From Paraburkholderia phenazinium (lineage in GTDB: Bacteria > Pseudomonadota > Gammaproteobacteria > Burkholderiales > Burkholderiaceae): a stretch of DNA of 64,000 nucleotides. The stretch is from contig NZ_FSRU01000002.1 of NCBI RefSeq assembly GCF_900142845.1, forward strand, positions 1,178,001-1,242,000, given 5' to 3'. Under the pieces are notes generated by a model that did no database searches, was not told the DNA's origin, and saw nothing but the letters and a program-made list of their open reading frames with translations. A program made the translations under genes and the position numbers. Of the stretch, positions 11,178 to 19,541 are shown piece after piece; position 1 is the stretch's first letter; each line of letters opens with the position of its first letter.

Positions 11178-11755
11178 CGTACCTGGTTTTCATCTGCGGA
11201 CATGCAGGCACGGGCAAGACCACCCTCGCCAGACGGCTGATCGCCCCGTTGATGACGGCAGCCGGCAGCGCGTTCTGCCTGCTCGACAAAGACACGCTAT
11301 ACGGCGGCTACAGCGCCGCCGCGATGGGACTGCTGACCAACGATCCCAACGACCGCGACAGCCCCCTCTTCCTTCAGCATCTGCGCGACCCGGAGTACCG
11401 CGGCCTGATCGATACCGCGCGGGACAACCTCGCACTCGGCATCGGGGCGCTGGTCGTCGCGCCGCTCTCGCGTGAAGTGCGCGAGCGCAAACTGTTCGAT
11501 CGGGCGTGGCTGGGTGTGGGTGACGATGTCGAGATTCGCGTGGTCTGGGTGAGCACGTTGGAAGAGACGGCGCGTCAACGGATCCTCGAACGAGGCGATC
11601 CGAACGATGCCTACAAGCTCGCTCATTGGGACGAATACCGGCAACGCCGTTTCGTGCCGAGTGCCGAAAGCAGCGTGGGCCTGTTGAAGTTCGACAATAC
11701 CGCGCCGGATACGCAGGACTACGATGCGCTGCTGGCGCGGATCGTCGGTGCGTAG
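11174..11755 (+). CDS. P-loop kinase-like ATP-binding protein
   Basis: This 193-residue protein has Walker A GHAGTGKTT (residues 9-17) and a zeta-toxin/gluconate-kinase-like fold: a conserved LLDKDTLYGG after the first helix, and a late base-binding segment around RILERGDPNDAYKLAHWDEY. It starts with GTG at 11174, overlapping the cydX stop by four bases, so coupling to cydX is likely. Similar stand-alone P-loop proteins phosphorylate small molecules, but the substrate is unknown. It carries no membrane segment or signal peptide and should be cytosolic. Confidence 0.8.
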   Translation: MTYLVFICGHAGTGKTTLARRLIAPLMTAAGSAFCLLDKDTLYGGYSAAAMGLLTNDPNDRDSPLFLQHLRDPEYRGLIDTARDNLALGIGALVVAPLSREVRERKLFDRAWLGVGDDVEIRVVWVSTLEETARQRILERGDPNDAYKLAHWDEYRQRRFVPSAESSVGLLKFDNTAPDTQDYDALLARIVGA

Positions 11756-11810
11756 CAGCGTTGTGGACCGGCCGCCACCGGCACCGCCGGCTTAGGCGCA
11801 CAACCGCAAC

Positions 11811-11844
11811 TACAAAAACAGAACGCCCCCGATAAACGGGGGCG
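11811..11844 (-). terminator. Terminator after the saccharopine dehydrogenase-like gene
   Basis: An 8-bp GC-rich stem (11824-11831 with 11837-11844, loop ATAAA) is followed on the minus strand by TTCTGTTTTTG. The T-rich tail favours termination of the minus-strand gene; in the plus direction there is no T tract. Confidence 0.75.
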
Positions 11845-11931
11845 CCCTGACAGCCCTCTACGGGGCCGTTCCTTCCTGCCTCCTGCCGACTACTCCCTCA
11901 CGGCCCTCGGACAGACTCGTGAGCGCACGGC

Positions 11932-13029
11932 TCAAACCGTCGCCATCGCGTCGAGCGACTGCCCTTCATACAACTGACCGAAGCGGTTCGCGAGGAAATC
12001 GCGCAGCGACACCTGCTCCTGACGCACGAACCCGCGCTGCGGCAACTTCTTCTCGCGGAACAGATCCAGCACGGCGCACATGGCGCCTGCCGTGGTGATC
12101 TGGATTGCGCTCATCGGCACACCGCAGACCGTCTTCGCGAAGATCTTGCGCGTGAATACTTCCTCCACCAGTTGACCGTCGCGCATCCCCGTCACGGTGA
12201 TGAAGACCAGCACGACGTCCTGCGCGGTCGACGGCACCGAACGGCGCATGATCGCCTTGAGGTTGTCGCGGTCGGTCGCGAGGCGCAGGTCCTCCAGCAG
12301 GAACTTCATCAGTTCGCGATGGCCCGGATAGCGAACCGATTTGTAGTCGAGCGTTTCGACGCGGCCTGCCAGGGTCTCGCACAACGTGCCGAGGCCGCCG
12401 GAGGTGTTGAAGGCTTCATATTCGGTGCCGTCGAGCGAGAAGTGCTCGAGCCCTTCGAGCGGCTGCACCCATTGCGTACGGCTGTCGCGGATTGCTTCGC
12501 ACGGCTGGCAGTATTCGTTGATCAGGCCGTCGACGCTCCACGTCAGGTTGTACTTCAGCGCATTGGTCGGGAATTCCGGCAGCGCGCCGACGCGCATCTT
12601 GACATCGCGGATTTCCGTGAAGCGGTTCGCCAGTTCATGCGCGGCGATGCCGATAAAGCCCGGCGCCAGACCGCATTGCGGCATGAACGCGTGATCGGAT
12701 TCGTCGGCGATCGCGCGGATGGCGGTGGTGGCGCGCACGTCTTCGGTCAGGTCGAAGTAATGAACCCCGGCGCCCTTGGCCGCGGTCGCAACGTTCACCG
12801 CCAGGTAGTACGGCAGCGCATTGACCAGCGCGTCGAAACCTTGGACGGCGGCGCGCAGCGCGGCGGCGTCGGCGGAGTCCACGCGGCGGGTCGGGATGCC
12901 TTGCTCGGCGAGCTTGTCGAGCGCCGCCTGATCGCGGTCGAACGCGACGACTTCGTAGTCCCCGGTTTCGCGCAGCATATGAGCGATGGTGTGACCGATC
13001 AAACCTGCGCCAACGATGGCAACTTTCAT
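11932..13029 (-). CDS. Saccharopine dehydrogenase-family oxidoreductase (possible lysine dehydrogenase)
   Basis: This 365-residue cytosolic NAD(P)-dependent enzyme has the Rossmann start MKVAIVGAGLIGHTIAHML. The saccharopine dehydrogenase NADP-binding domain (about 1-125) is followed by a catalytic C-terminal domain containing CGLAPGFIGIAAHEL. AAGGAG at seven bases supports the ATG at 13029. The length and domain layout resemble L-lysine 6-dehydrogenase and bacterial saccharopine reductase-like enzymes rather than the fused eukaryotic type. An Lrp/AsnC regulator lies directly upstream on the same strand, consistent with amino-acid control. Lysine or saccharopine as substrate is inferred from the family; a carboxyspermidine-type role is less likely. 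Confidence 0.82.
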   Translation of the reverse strand: MKVAIVGAGLIGHTIAHMLRETGDYEVVAFDRDQAALDKLAEQGIPTRRVDSADAAALRAAVQGFDALVNALPYYLAVNVATAAKGAGVHYFDLTEDVRATTAIRAIADESDHAFMPQCGLAPGFIGIAAHELANRFTEIRDVKMRVGALPEFPTNALKYNLTWSVDGLINEYCQPCEAIRDSRTQWVQPLEGLEHFSLDGTEYEAFNTSGGLGTLCETLAGRVETLDYKSVRYPGHRELMKFLLEDLRLATDRDNLKAIMRRSVPSTAQDVVLVFITVTGMRDGQLVEEVFTRKIFAKTVCGVPMSAIQITTAGAMCAVLDLFREKKLPQRGFVRQEQVSLRDFLANRFGQLYEGQSLDAMATV

Positions 13030-13286
13030 ATGCTTCTCCTTGTTCTGTGTATGTCTGCAGCTTCGGAAGTGCGCGGCGCCTGGCGCTGCGCATTGCTGAG
13101 GGCTGAACCCTTGCGACACAGTTTAGGGAGAAGCAAAAACAGTTTATAGGCGCAAAGTGCTGCGCTATGACCAGCTATTTCGACGATATGACGAGGCGAG
13201 ACGTCAAATTGACGAAAATGCATAAAAGCGGTGTAAACGTCGGGGTGAAAGTGAGCGGCAATAGCGACTTCTGCCCGCCTCTCCAA

Positions 13287-13751
13287 TCACCCCCCAATCA
13301 TCCCCCGATCGATCTTGCGCGCCAGAATGATCGACGTCGTGGTTCTCTCGACGCCCTCCAGCGTGCCGATCTGATCGAGCAGGTCATTGAGCCTGTCCGG
13401 CGAATCCGCGCGCAGCCATGCGACGTAATCGAACTCGCCGCTCACCGCGCACAGCAACTGCACCTCGGGCATCTTGCCGAGGCGCTTCTGCACATCCGGT
13501 CCATGCTTCGGCGCAATGATGATGCCCACATAAGCATAGATGCTCGCATCGAGCACATCCTGGCCAAGCCGCACGCTGTAGCCGGCAATGACGTTGGTGC
13601 GTTCGAGCCGCGCAATGCGCGCGATCACCGTCGTGCGCGCCACGCCGAGTTGGCGCGCAAGGTCGGCCACGCTTTCGCGCGCATTGGCCTGCAGCAGCGC
13701 AACGAGGTTGCGGTCGAGGTCGTCGAGTTGATCGAGGCGCGGTGGTCTCAT
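13287..13751 (-). CDS. Lrp/AsnC-family transcriptional regulator
   Basis: This 154-residue regulator has an N-terminal helix-turn-helix (about residues 10-55, with LLQANARESVADLARQLGV) and a C-terminal RAM/AsnC ligand-binding domain (about 70-145). Members sense amino acids and form octameric discs on DNA. It lies 257 bp upstream of the saccharopine dehydrogenase-like gene on the same strand, so it probably controls lysine or related amino-acid catabolism there. The effector is not deducible from sequence. Confidence 0.9.
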   Translation of the reverse strand: MRPPRLDQLDDLDRNLVALLQANARESVADLARQLGVARTTVIARIARLERTNVIAGYSVRLGQDVLDASIYAYVGIIIAPKHGPDVQKRLGKMPEVQLLCAVSGEFDYVAWLRADSPDRLNDLLDQIGTLEGVERTTTSIILARKIDRGMIGG

Positions 13752-13802
13752 CGAAGGCGATCTTTTTTCAAAAGGTTGAACAGCGTGCAGCGGATTATCC
13801 CA

Positions 13803-14687
13803 TCACGCCCCAAACCGTTCGATCACGAAGTCAATGAAGCTCGTCAGCTTCGGCGTGGCGCGGCGGTCGCGCGGGTAGATCAGATGCACGGGCGCGCCCG
13901 GCGGCAGATAGTCCTCGAGCACCGACACCAGCTCGCCGCGGGCAATCTCTTTCGCGAGCAACGCCTCCGGCTGCAACACCAGACCGAAGCCGCGCAACGC
14001 CGCCACCTTGAGCGCCTGCCCGTTGTTCGCGCGAAACCGGCCGGCCCGTAACGGACTCTCGCCTTGCGCGTCGCCGTTCAGGCGCCATACGCCCTCGCGG
14101 CCCCAATGCAGAAAACCGAGGCACTCGTGCTGCGCCAGATCGGCCGGCGTGCGCGGCGTGCCGGCTCGCGCCAGATACTCGGGGGACGCACACGCCCGCA
14201 TCCGGTAAGGTTTCAGCGGCCGCGCGACAAAGCTTGAATCCGCCAGCCTGCCGATCCGCACGGCCGCATCGAAACTCTCTTCGACGAGATCGATCACCCG
14301 GTTCGACAGATCGAGTTCGAGACTCACGTCCGGCCATGCGTTCAGGTAGTCGGTCATCGCCGGCGCGAACACTTCGACGCCATAGGTCAGCGGCACCGTT
14401 ACTTTCAGCACGCCGCGTGGCGCCGCGGTCATCGCCTCCGCAAGCGACTCGGCCTCCTTCACATCAAGCAGAATGCGCCGACACTGCTCGTAGTACTGAC
14501 GACCAATCTCCGTCAGGCTTTGACGGCGCGTCGTCCGCGTCAGCAGCCGGGTGGCGAGCCGAGTCTCCAGCGAGCGAATATGTTTACCAACCATTGCCGA
14601 CGAAATATCGAAGCGCTCCGCTGCGGCCGTCAGGCTGCCTGCCTCGACCACGGCCACGAAGATCTCCATGCTGACCAGTTTGTCCAC
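13803..14687 (-). CDS. LysR-family transcriptional regulator
   Basis: This 294-residue LysR regulator starts VDKLVSMEIFVAVVEAGSL, a common beginning for the group, from a GTG at 14687 preceded by AGGA. The winged helix-turn-helix occupies residues 1-60 and the type 2 periplasmic-binding-like effector domain about 90-290. It is divergent from the Spy-like gene at 14885 across about 200 bp, so it could control that gene, though LysR regulators of this subgroup often sit next to oxidoreductases not seen here. Ligand unknown. Confidence 0.88.
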   Translation of the reverse strand: MDKLVSMEIFVAVVEAGSLTAAAERFDISSAMVGKHIRSLETRLATRLLTRTTRRQSLTEIGRQYYEQCRRILLDVKEAESLAEAMTAAPRGVLKVTVPLTYGVEVFAPAMTDYLNAWPDVSLELDLSNRVIDLVEESFDAAVRIGRLADSSFVARPLKPYRMRACASPEYLARAGTPRTPADLAQHECLGFLHWGREGVWRLNGDAQGESPLRAGRFRANNGQALKVAALRGFGLVLQPEALLAKEIARGELVSVLEDYLPPGAPVHLIYPRDRRATPKLTSFIDFVIERFGA

Positions 14688-14884
14688 CCGCGTTTCCTGT
14701 TCGTTTCGGTTGTAAGCGTTTGTCGCAACGTAGACGCATTGTAGGGATATCGTGATACTAATAGCGAGCTTGGCAAAGCGGGCATTCGGACCGGCCGACA
14801 GGCAAGACGCCATCTGCATGACCCGCGCCTCGACCACGCGCTATTTGCGCTGTATCCGAATACGAACGAACATCAGGAGTTTCG

Positions 14885-15343
14885 ATGAAAAAAGCACTGG
14901 TAATCCTGGCTTCCACGCTCGCCATGAGCGGCGCCTTCGCACAGACCGCCGCACCGGCCTCGGCGCCTGCCGCAGCGTCCGCAGCAGCGGGCAAGCACGA
15001 ACGCAACGTCGAAGACCGCATTGCCTATCTGCACTCGCAGCTCAAGATCACCCCGGCGCAGGAACCGCAGTGGAACGCTTTCGCAGACGTCATGCGCAGC
15101 AACGGCGAGACCATGGGCGCACTGTTCAAACAGCGTCAGGATGCGGGCGCCCAGTCGGCACTCGACGACATGAAGCAATACGCAACCATCGCCCAGGCGC
15201 ATGCCGACGGCATGAAGAAGCTGGTCGATGCGTTCGAGCCGCTCTACAGCAGCCTCTCGCCGGACCAGAAGAAGCTGGCCGATCAGACCTTCCATCAAGG
15301 ACCGCATAACGGCGGCAAGAAGCACGGTAAGGCGCCGCAGTAA
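14885..15343 (+). CDS. Spy/CpxP-like periplasmic LTXXQ-type protein
   Basis: This 152-residue protein has a signal peptide cleaved around GAFA-QTA (residue 19), an Ala/Pro-rich spacer and a helical domain with KITPAQEPQWNAF and SLSPDQKKLADQTF, matching the LTXXQ repeats of Spy and CpxP. Spy is an ATP-independent periplasmic chaperone induced by envelope stress; CpxP tunes the Cpx system. The C-terminus is His/Lys/Gly-rich. The gene is monocistronic, with a stem-loop 58 bp downstream. A chaperone role is inferred from the family. Confidence 0.82.
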   Translation: MKKALVILASTLAMSGAFAQTAAPASAPAAASAAAGKHERNVEDRIAYLHSQLKITPAQEPQWNAFADVMRSNGETMGALFKQRQDAGAQSALDDMKQYATIAQAHADGMKKLVDAFEPLYSSLSPDQKKLADQTFHQGPHNGGKKHGKAPQ

Positions 15344-15399
15344 GACAGTGAAGCGGTGAGTTCCCCTGCGAGATCCGGACGCTTCCGGTAAGCTCCCTC

Positions 15400-15427
15400 C
15401 AACGCCTGCCCTCACCGGCAGGCGTTG
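15400..15427 (+). terminator. Stem-loop after the Spy-like gene
   Basis: An 11-bp perfect stem (15400-15410 with 15417-15427) with loop CTCACC is followed by TGCTTTA. It is strong as a hairpin but the T tract is short, so it is a probable terminator. Confidence 0.65.
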
Positions 15428-15479
15428 TGCTTTATGCTTCTGGCATTATTCGGCTCTTACCTTATCGGCACCCCGCTTC

Positions 15480-15917
15480 ATGATCGAACTCAAGAACCTC
15501 GACCTGCGTTCCGACGCGGCCGCTCAACGTGTCGTCAAGGATGAAACCGTGCTGGTCGAATTCGCCGCCGGCGCTGGCGAACTGATGAGCCTCGAAGGCC
15601 CGAATCGCTATGCGCCGCGCGATGCGCTGGTGACAGGCTCGACCGGCGACCGCTGGGTGGTGTCGCGCGATCGCTTCGATGCGAAGTACGTCCCCGCCGA
15701 AGCCGCGCTCATCCACGGCGAACCGGGCCCCTACCGGAACCGTCCGGCGGTCGTGCTGGCGCGGCAGATGAACGAGCCGTTCTCGCTGGCGCGCTCCGCG
15801 GCCGGCGGCGACGTGCTGCGAGGCACGGCCGGCGACTGGGTCATGCAATACGCGCCGGGCGACTATGGCGTCGTGCAGGCGGCGCGCTTTGCCAAGGTGT
15901 ATCGAACGGTGGAATGA
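15480..15917 (+). CDS. PGDYG-domain conserved protein
   Basis: This 145-residue cytosolic protein contains the motif PGDYGVVQ near its C-terminus after a conserved core (RDALVTGSTGDRWVVSRDRF), typical of the PGDYG family of small uncharacterised proteobacterial proteins. There is no signal peptide or TM segment. It is convergent with the next gene and appears monocistronic. The biochemical role is unknown. Confidence 0.72.
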   Translation: MIELKNLDLRSDAAAQRVVKDETVLVEFAAGAGELMSLEGPNRYAPRDALVTGSTGDRWVVSRDRFDAKYVPAEAALIHGEPGPYRNRPAVVLARQMNEPFSLARSAAGGDVLRGTAGDWVMQYAPGDYGVVQAARFAKVYRTVE

Positions 15918-15985
15918 GGTTGCGCGGGTGCGCAAGTCAACAGCGCCCCAGGGCGGCAAGCCGCCGCCCCGGCTTTGCCGCGAAT

Positions 15986-16351
15986 TCACGCAAACTGTTC
16001 GTCGAGTTCGATTGTGACTTCGCGCGGCACCGCCTCGCCGTTCGCGTACTGCTCTTCCAGCGAGCCGATGGTCGCTTCGACATAGGCGCGCAACACCGCA
16101 AAGCTGCGCCCGCGATGCCGCGCCGGCATTGCCCGGTAACGCGCCAGCACCGCGGGCGTCATCACCACCGTCACCGTAATGCGGCGTGCCGCCGCGCCGA
16201 AGCGCATCGCCACCCAGTGCACCGCCAGGGTCGGCGTGCCATCCTCGGCCGCACGCTGGATGAATTGCGTCTGCTCGGGAAACAGGTCGCTGATGACTCG
16301 CGCCAGCTCTTCGAAGTCGGGGCTCGCGCAGTCGTATTGGTAGGCTTCCAT
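15986..16351 (-). CDS. Small conserved protein, DUF3022-like
   Basis: This 121-residue acidic protein has no signal peptide or TM helix. Its pattern (MEAYQYDC start, HWVAMRFGAAARRITVTVVMT, closing acidic helix) resembles Burkholderiaceae proteins of the DUF3022 type; that match is from memory and not certain. It lies upstream of the membrane-protease-like gene on the same strand. Function unknown. Confidence 0.65.
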   Translation of the reverse strand: MEAYQYDCASPDFEELARVISDLFPEQTQFIQRAAEDGTPTLAVHWVAMRFGAAARRITVTVVMTPAVLARYRAMPARHRGRSFAVLRAYVEATIGSLEEQYANGEAVPREVTIELDEQFA

Positions 16352-16410
16352 TTTGATGGACCGAAAGTTGAAAATCGCCAGAGGGTTTGTGCTGCGTGCT
16401 CAGGTCCGCT

Positions 16411-17304
16411 TCAGGCCCGGGTGGGAGTCCGGGCCTGGGCCGCTTGCGCCTCGCGGCGGAACATCCTGACCAGCACGCCGGCCACGATCAGCGCCAGCAG
16501 CGCATACAGGCCGTCCACCGCGTAGAGCGGCACGAGCTTGGCCTGAAACAGCGCGGCGGGTCCTTCGACGAGCGCATGCGCCACGATCGCCAACGGCAGA
16601 ATCCCGCGCCAGCCGGCTCGTATGCCGCGCCACATCAGCACTGACAAGCCGATCTGCAGCACCAGCGACGCCACCCGCTCCAGCACGAAAATACCCGCCA
16701 TCTGCGGCGACAAGGTGGCGAGAATCAGGTGGATACGCATCATCGAGTCGACCGGGACGTTGTCCAGATAGCTATCGAGCTGGCCGCGGTTTTCCACCAC
16801 GGCAAACACGATCCACTGTATCTCAACCAGCACGCCGACAATCCACGCCTCGGCGCCGCCATGGCCGATGCCGTAGCCGAGCGCGGTGCTGTCGCCGGTC
16901 GAGGTGGGGGGCGCTTTGCGGACTATCCTGCTCGCCGTCTTGCCGGCCACCATGCCGGGCGGCGTGGCACTCGTAGGACTCGCCGTCGCCCGTCGCCACA
17001 TCAGGCGCATCGCGACGAAACGCCCCACCTCCTGGCAAATGCCGGCGATCAACGCACCGTAGATGACGAAGTTCAGCGGATGCGACAGCCACGCGGCGGT
17101 GGTCTCGTTCTGATGCAGCACGAAGCCGTTCACCGCGCGTTCGATCACCATGGCGCACAGCGCAAACACGGCGATGCCCGCGATCGTATCGCGGCCGTTC
17201 AGGCCTAAGGGACGGCGCAGGCGCCGGAACAGCACAATCGGTAAAAGGGCGACGAACAGCGTCGCGAGGGCGAGACAGGTAAGCGTGAGGGGTGCAACGA
17301 CCAT
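16411..17304 (-). CDS. YhfC-family intramembrane glutamic-type protease-like protein
   Basis: This 297-residue polytopic membrane protein has about seven hydrophobic segments. It carries three motifs seen in YhfC/CPBP-like intramembrane proteases: ICQEVGR (glutamate pair region), GIGHGGAEA, and a late AHALVEGPAA, placing Glu and His residues within membrane helices. A polar insert of about 30 residues (RRATASPTSATPPGMV and following) sits between helices 3 and 4. In Gram-positives such proteins process or modify membrane partners; a role here is not known. It is downstream of ptxS but 60 bp away and probably separately transcribed. Confidence 0.7.
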   Translation of the reverse strand: MVVAPLTLTCLALATLFVALLPIVLFRRLRRPLGLNGRDTIAGIAVFALCAMVIERAVNGFVLHQNETTAAWLSHPLNFVIYGALIAGICQEVGRFVAMRLMWRRATASPTSATPPGMVAGKTASRIVRKAPPTSTGDSTALGYGIGHGGAEAWIVGVLVEIQWIVFAVVENRGQLDSYLDNVPVDSMMRIHLILATLSPQMAGIFVLERVASLVLQIGLSVLMWRGIRAGWRGILPLAIVAHALVEGPAALFQAKLVPLYAVDGLYALLALIVAGVLVRMFRREAQAAQARTPTRA

Positions 17305-17364
17305 GGGTTTCCTTGCGATGACCGGCGCGCACCCGCTGCGCGCCGCAGCCCGAATGATCGCAGA

Positions 17365-18552
17365 TCAGCGCGAAGTTGACGCGCGCACGATCAATTCGCC
17401 GGGCAGCAGGCAGTCGCGAGCAGCCGACTCCACCCCGTCGATACGCTCGTGGAGAAACTCCACCGCGCGGTAGCCGATCTGATAGGTCGGCTGACGGATC
17501 GTCGTGATGCCGGCGAATTCGGCCCATTCGGGGTCGTCGACGGAGAGGAGCGCGATGCGCTCCTGCCAGCGTGCGCCATGACGTGCATTCAGATGCCGGG
17601 CGAGACAGAGCGCGACCGGGGCATTGGCCGCGAACAGCGCGACGCGCCGCGTGCCGGCGCCAGCGGCCGCTTGTGCGGTATCGGCGCGAAGGCTCGGATT
17701 CGCGTCGGACCGGGTACCGTGTGCGAGATCGACGCTCACACCAGGCGTCACGTCCGGAGCCGCGCCCGCTGCGAGGTGAAGCGTCACACCGGGCGACACC
17801 TCGAAAGCCGCATCCACCGCGTGGTCCAGTTCGGCGAGCGTCTGTTCGAGCGCCGCCGCATCGCCCAGTTCCAGCACCACCGTGTGGCCGCGAGCGCGCG
17901 CCTGGCCGCCGATCGCCGCGCGAAACGCCGCTTCGCGCAAGCGCCGCGAACTGACCCGCTCGAACGGCTGCACGACGAACCAGATATCGTCGAAACCGCG
18001 CTCGAGCAGATGATGCGTGGCCAGTTCGACCGCCGCCGTATTGTCGAGCCCGACCATATCGGCGACCAGTCCGTCCACCATCCGGTCCACCAGCACCGCC
18101 GGAATGCCGCCCTCGCCCACCGGCCGCAAGGTTTCTTCGCGCACGCCAAGCGCATTGACGATCACGCCTTCCACCCGGTAGGTGGTCAGCAGTTGCAGAT
18201 AGCGGCGCTCCATCTCCACTTCGTTGGCCGCATGGCAGATCAGCGGCATGTAGCCGAGCGCCTGACAGGCCGCTTCGACGCCCTGCAGCACTTCGACCGA
18301 ATACGGGTTGGTCAGGTCCGCGACCAGCATGCCGATCAGCCGGTTGCGGCCGCGCTTCAGACCGCGCGCCATCTGATTGGGCTGATAGTCGAGCCGCTCG
18401 ATTGCCGCCTCGATGCGTGCGCGCAGTTCCGGCGACAACACGCTCAACTCGCCGTTCAGATAGCGCGAAATGCTGGTCTTGCCGGTGCCGGCTTCGCGCG
18501 CCACGTCGGTGATGGTGGCGCGGCGCGGGGCGACGTTGTGCGGGTTGGTCAC
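17365..18552 (-). CDS. ptxS: LacI-family repressor of the 2-ketogluconate operon (PtxS-like)
   Basis: This 395-residue LacI/GalR regulator is 50-60 residues longer than usual. The helix-turn-helix spans residues about 12-33 (ATITDVAREAGTGKTSISR) and a hinge follows. The effector domain runs about 70-390 and contains an insertion near 245-300 with a quasi-repeat (SPGVTLHL and TPGVSVDL) that relatives lack. It is the last gene of kguE-K-T-D-ptxS, 19 bp after kguD. In Pseudomonas, PtxS represses this operon and is released by 2-ketogluconate; the palindrome ahead of kguE (22960-22977) resembles its operator. The assignment rests on gene order plus operator similarity. Confidence 0.85.
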   Translation of the reverse strand: MTNPHNVAPRRATITDVAREAGTGKTSISRYLNGELSVLSPELRARIEAAIERLDYQPNQMARGLKRGRNRLIGMLVADLTNPYSVEVLQGVEAACQALGYMPLICHAANEVEMERRYLQLLTTYRVEGVIVNALGVREETLRPVGEGGIPAVLVDRMVDGLVADMVGLDNTAAVELATHHLLERGFDDIWFVVQPFERVSSRRLREAAFRAAIGGQARARGHTVVLELGDAAALEQTLAELDHAVDAAFEVSPGVTLHLAAGAAPDVTPGVSVDLAHGTRSDANPSLRADTAQAAAGAGTRRVALFAANAPVALCLARHLNARHGARWQERIALLSVDDPEWAEFAGITTIRQPTYQIGYRAVEFLHERIDGVESAARDCLLPGELIVRASTSR

Positions 18553-18571
18553 GGCGGGCTCACTTTCACTT

Positions 18572-19537
18572 TTACTTGCGCAGGACGTCGCGGTTCACGA
18601 CGTTGCGCGTCAGCGTTCCGTCGAGCGCGGCCACCAGGTTCTCGGCTGCATTCAACGCCATCGCATGGCGCGTCTCGTGGGTCGCCGAGCCGATGTGCGG
18701 CAGCGCCACCACGTTGGGCAACGACAGCAGCGGCGAGTCGACCGGCAGCGGTTCGGTTTCGAACACGTCGAGACCGGCCGCGTGGATCGTGCCGTTCCGC
18801 AACGCTTCGATCAGCGCCGCTTCGTCGACCGTCGCGCCGCGCGAGGCGTTGATCAGGATCGCGCTCTTCTTCATCGCACGCAGTTCGGCCGCGCCGATCA
18901 GATGCTGCGTCTCGGGCGTGAGCGGCACCTGCAGGCAGACGAAATCGGCGCTCGCCAGCAACTCGGCGAGCTCGACGCGGCGCGCACCGTAGGTGTGTTC
19001 CGCTTGCGGGTTCGGGCTACGGTTGGTGTAGAGCACCTGCATGTTGAAACCGAGTGCGGCACGCCGCGCCACCGCGCCGCCAATCCGCCCCAGCCCGACG
19101 ATGCCGAGCGTCTTGCCCTGCACCTCGACGCCGAATTGCGCCGGACCGACGCTGCCCTGCCATTGTCCGGCCTTCACCCAATCGGCCAGTTCGACCACCC
19201 GCCGCGCCGTGGCGAGAATCAGCGAGAACACCGTGTCCGCCGTCGATTCGGTCAGCACGTCCGGCGTATGCGCAAGCACGATGCCGCGCTGCGTGAGATC
19301 GGGCACGTCGAAATTGTCGAAGCCCACCGAGATGGTGGACAACGCCTTGAGCTTCGTCGCGCCGTCGAGCATGGCGGGCGTGATCTTCACGCTGGCGCCG
19401 ATCGCGCCGTCCGCGTCCCTGAGCGCCGCGACGAACGCGTCATGTTGCGCGGCATCGGCCTGTACGACCTCGACGTGCTTGTGCAGATACGCGAGCACAT
19501 CGTCGGGCAACGGCTTGTAGGCGACAATCTTTTTCAT
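18572..19537 (-). CDS. kguD: 2-ketogluconate (6-phosphate) reductase, D-isomer 2-hydroxyacid dehydrogenase family
   Basis: This 321-residue NAD(P)H-dependent cytosolic reductase has a nucleotide-binding motif GIVGLGRIGGAVARR (about residue 147), the INASRGATVDEAAL segment and the catalytic His in LPHIGSATHETR. Length and motifs match the GhrB/KguD group. In the kgu pathway KguD reduces 2-keto-6-phosphogluconate to 6-phosphogluconate, which enters Entner-Doudoroff metabolism. The start at 19537 lies four bases after the kguT stop, indicating a tight operon. A hydroxypyruvate/glyoxylate reductase activity is also common for this family, but the context favours KguD. Confidence 0.88.
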   Translation of the reverse strand: MKKIVAYKPLPDDVLAYLHKHVEVVQADAAQHDAFVAALRDADGAIGASVKITPAMLDGATKLKALSTISVGFDNFDVPDLTQRGIVLAHTPDVLTESTADTVFSLILATARRVVELADWVKAGQWQGSVGPAQFGVEVQGKTLGIVGLGRIGGAVARRAALGFNMQVLYTNRSPNPQAEHTYGARRVELAELLASADFVCLQVPLTPETQHLIGAAELRAMKKSAILINASRGATVDEAALIEALRNGTIHAAGLDVFETEPLPVDSPLLSLPNVVALPHIGSATHETRHAMALNAAENLVAALDGTLTRNVVNRDVLRK

Positions 19538-19541
19538 CAGC

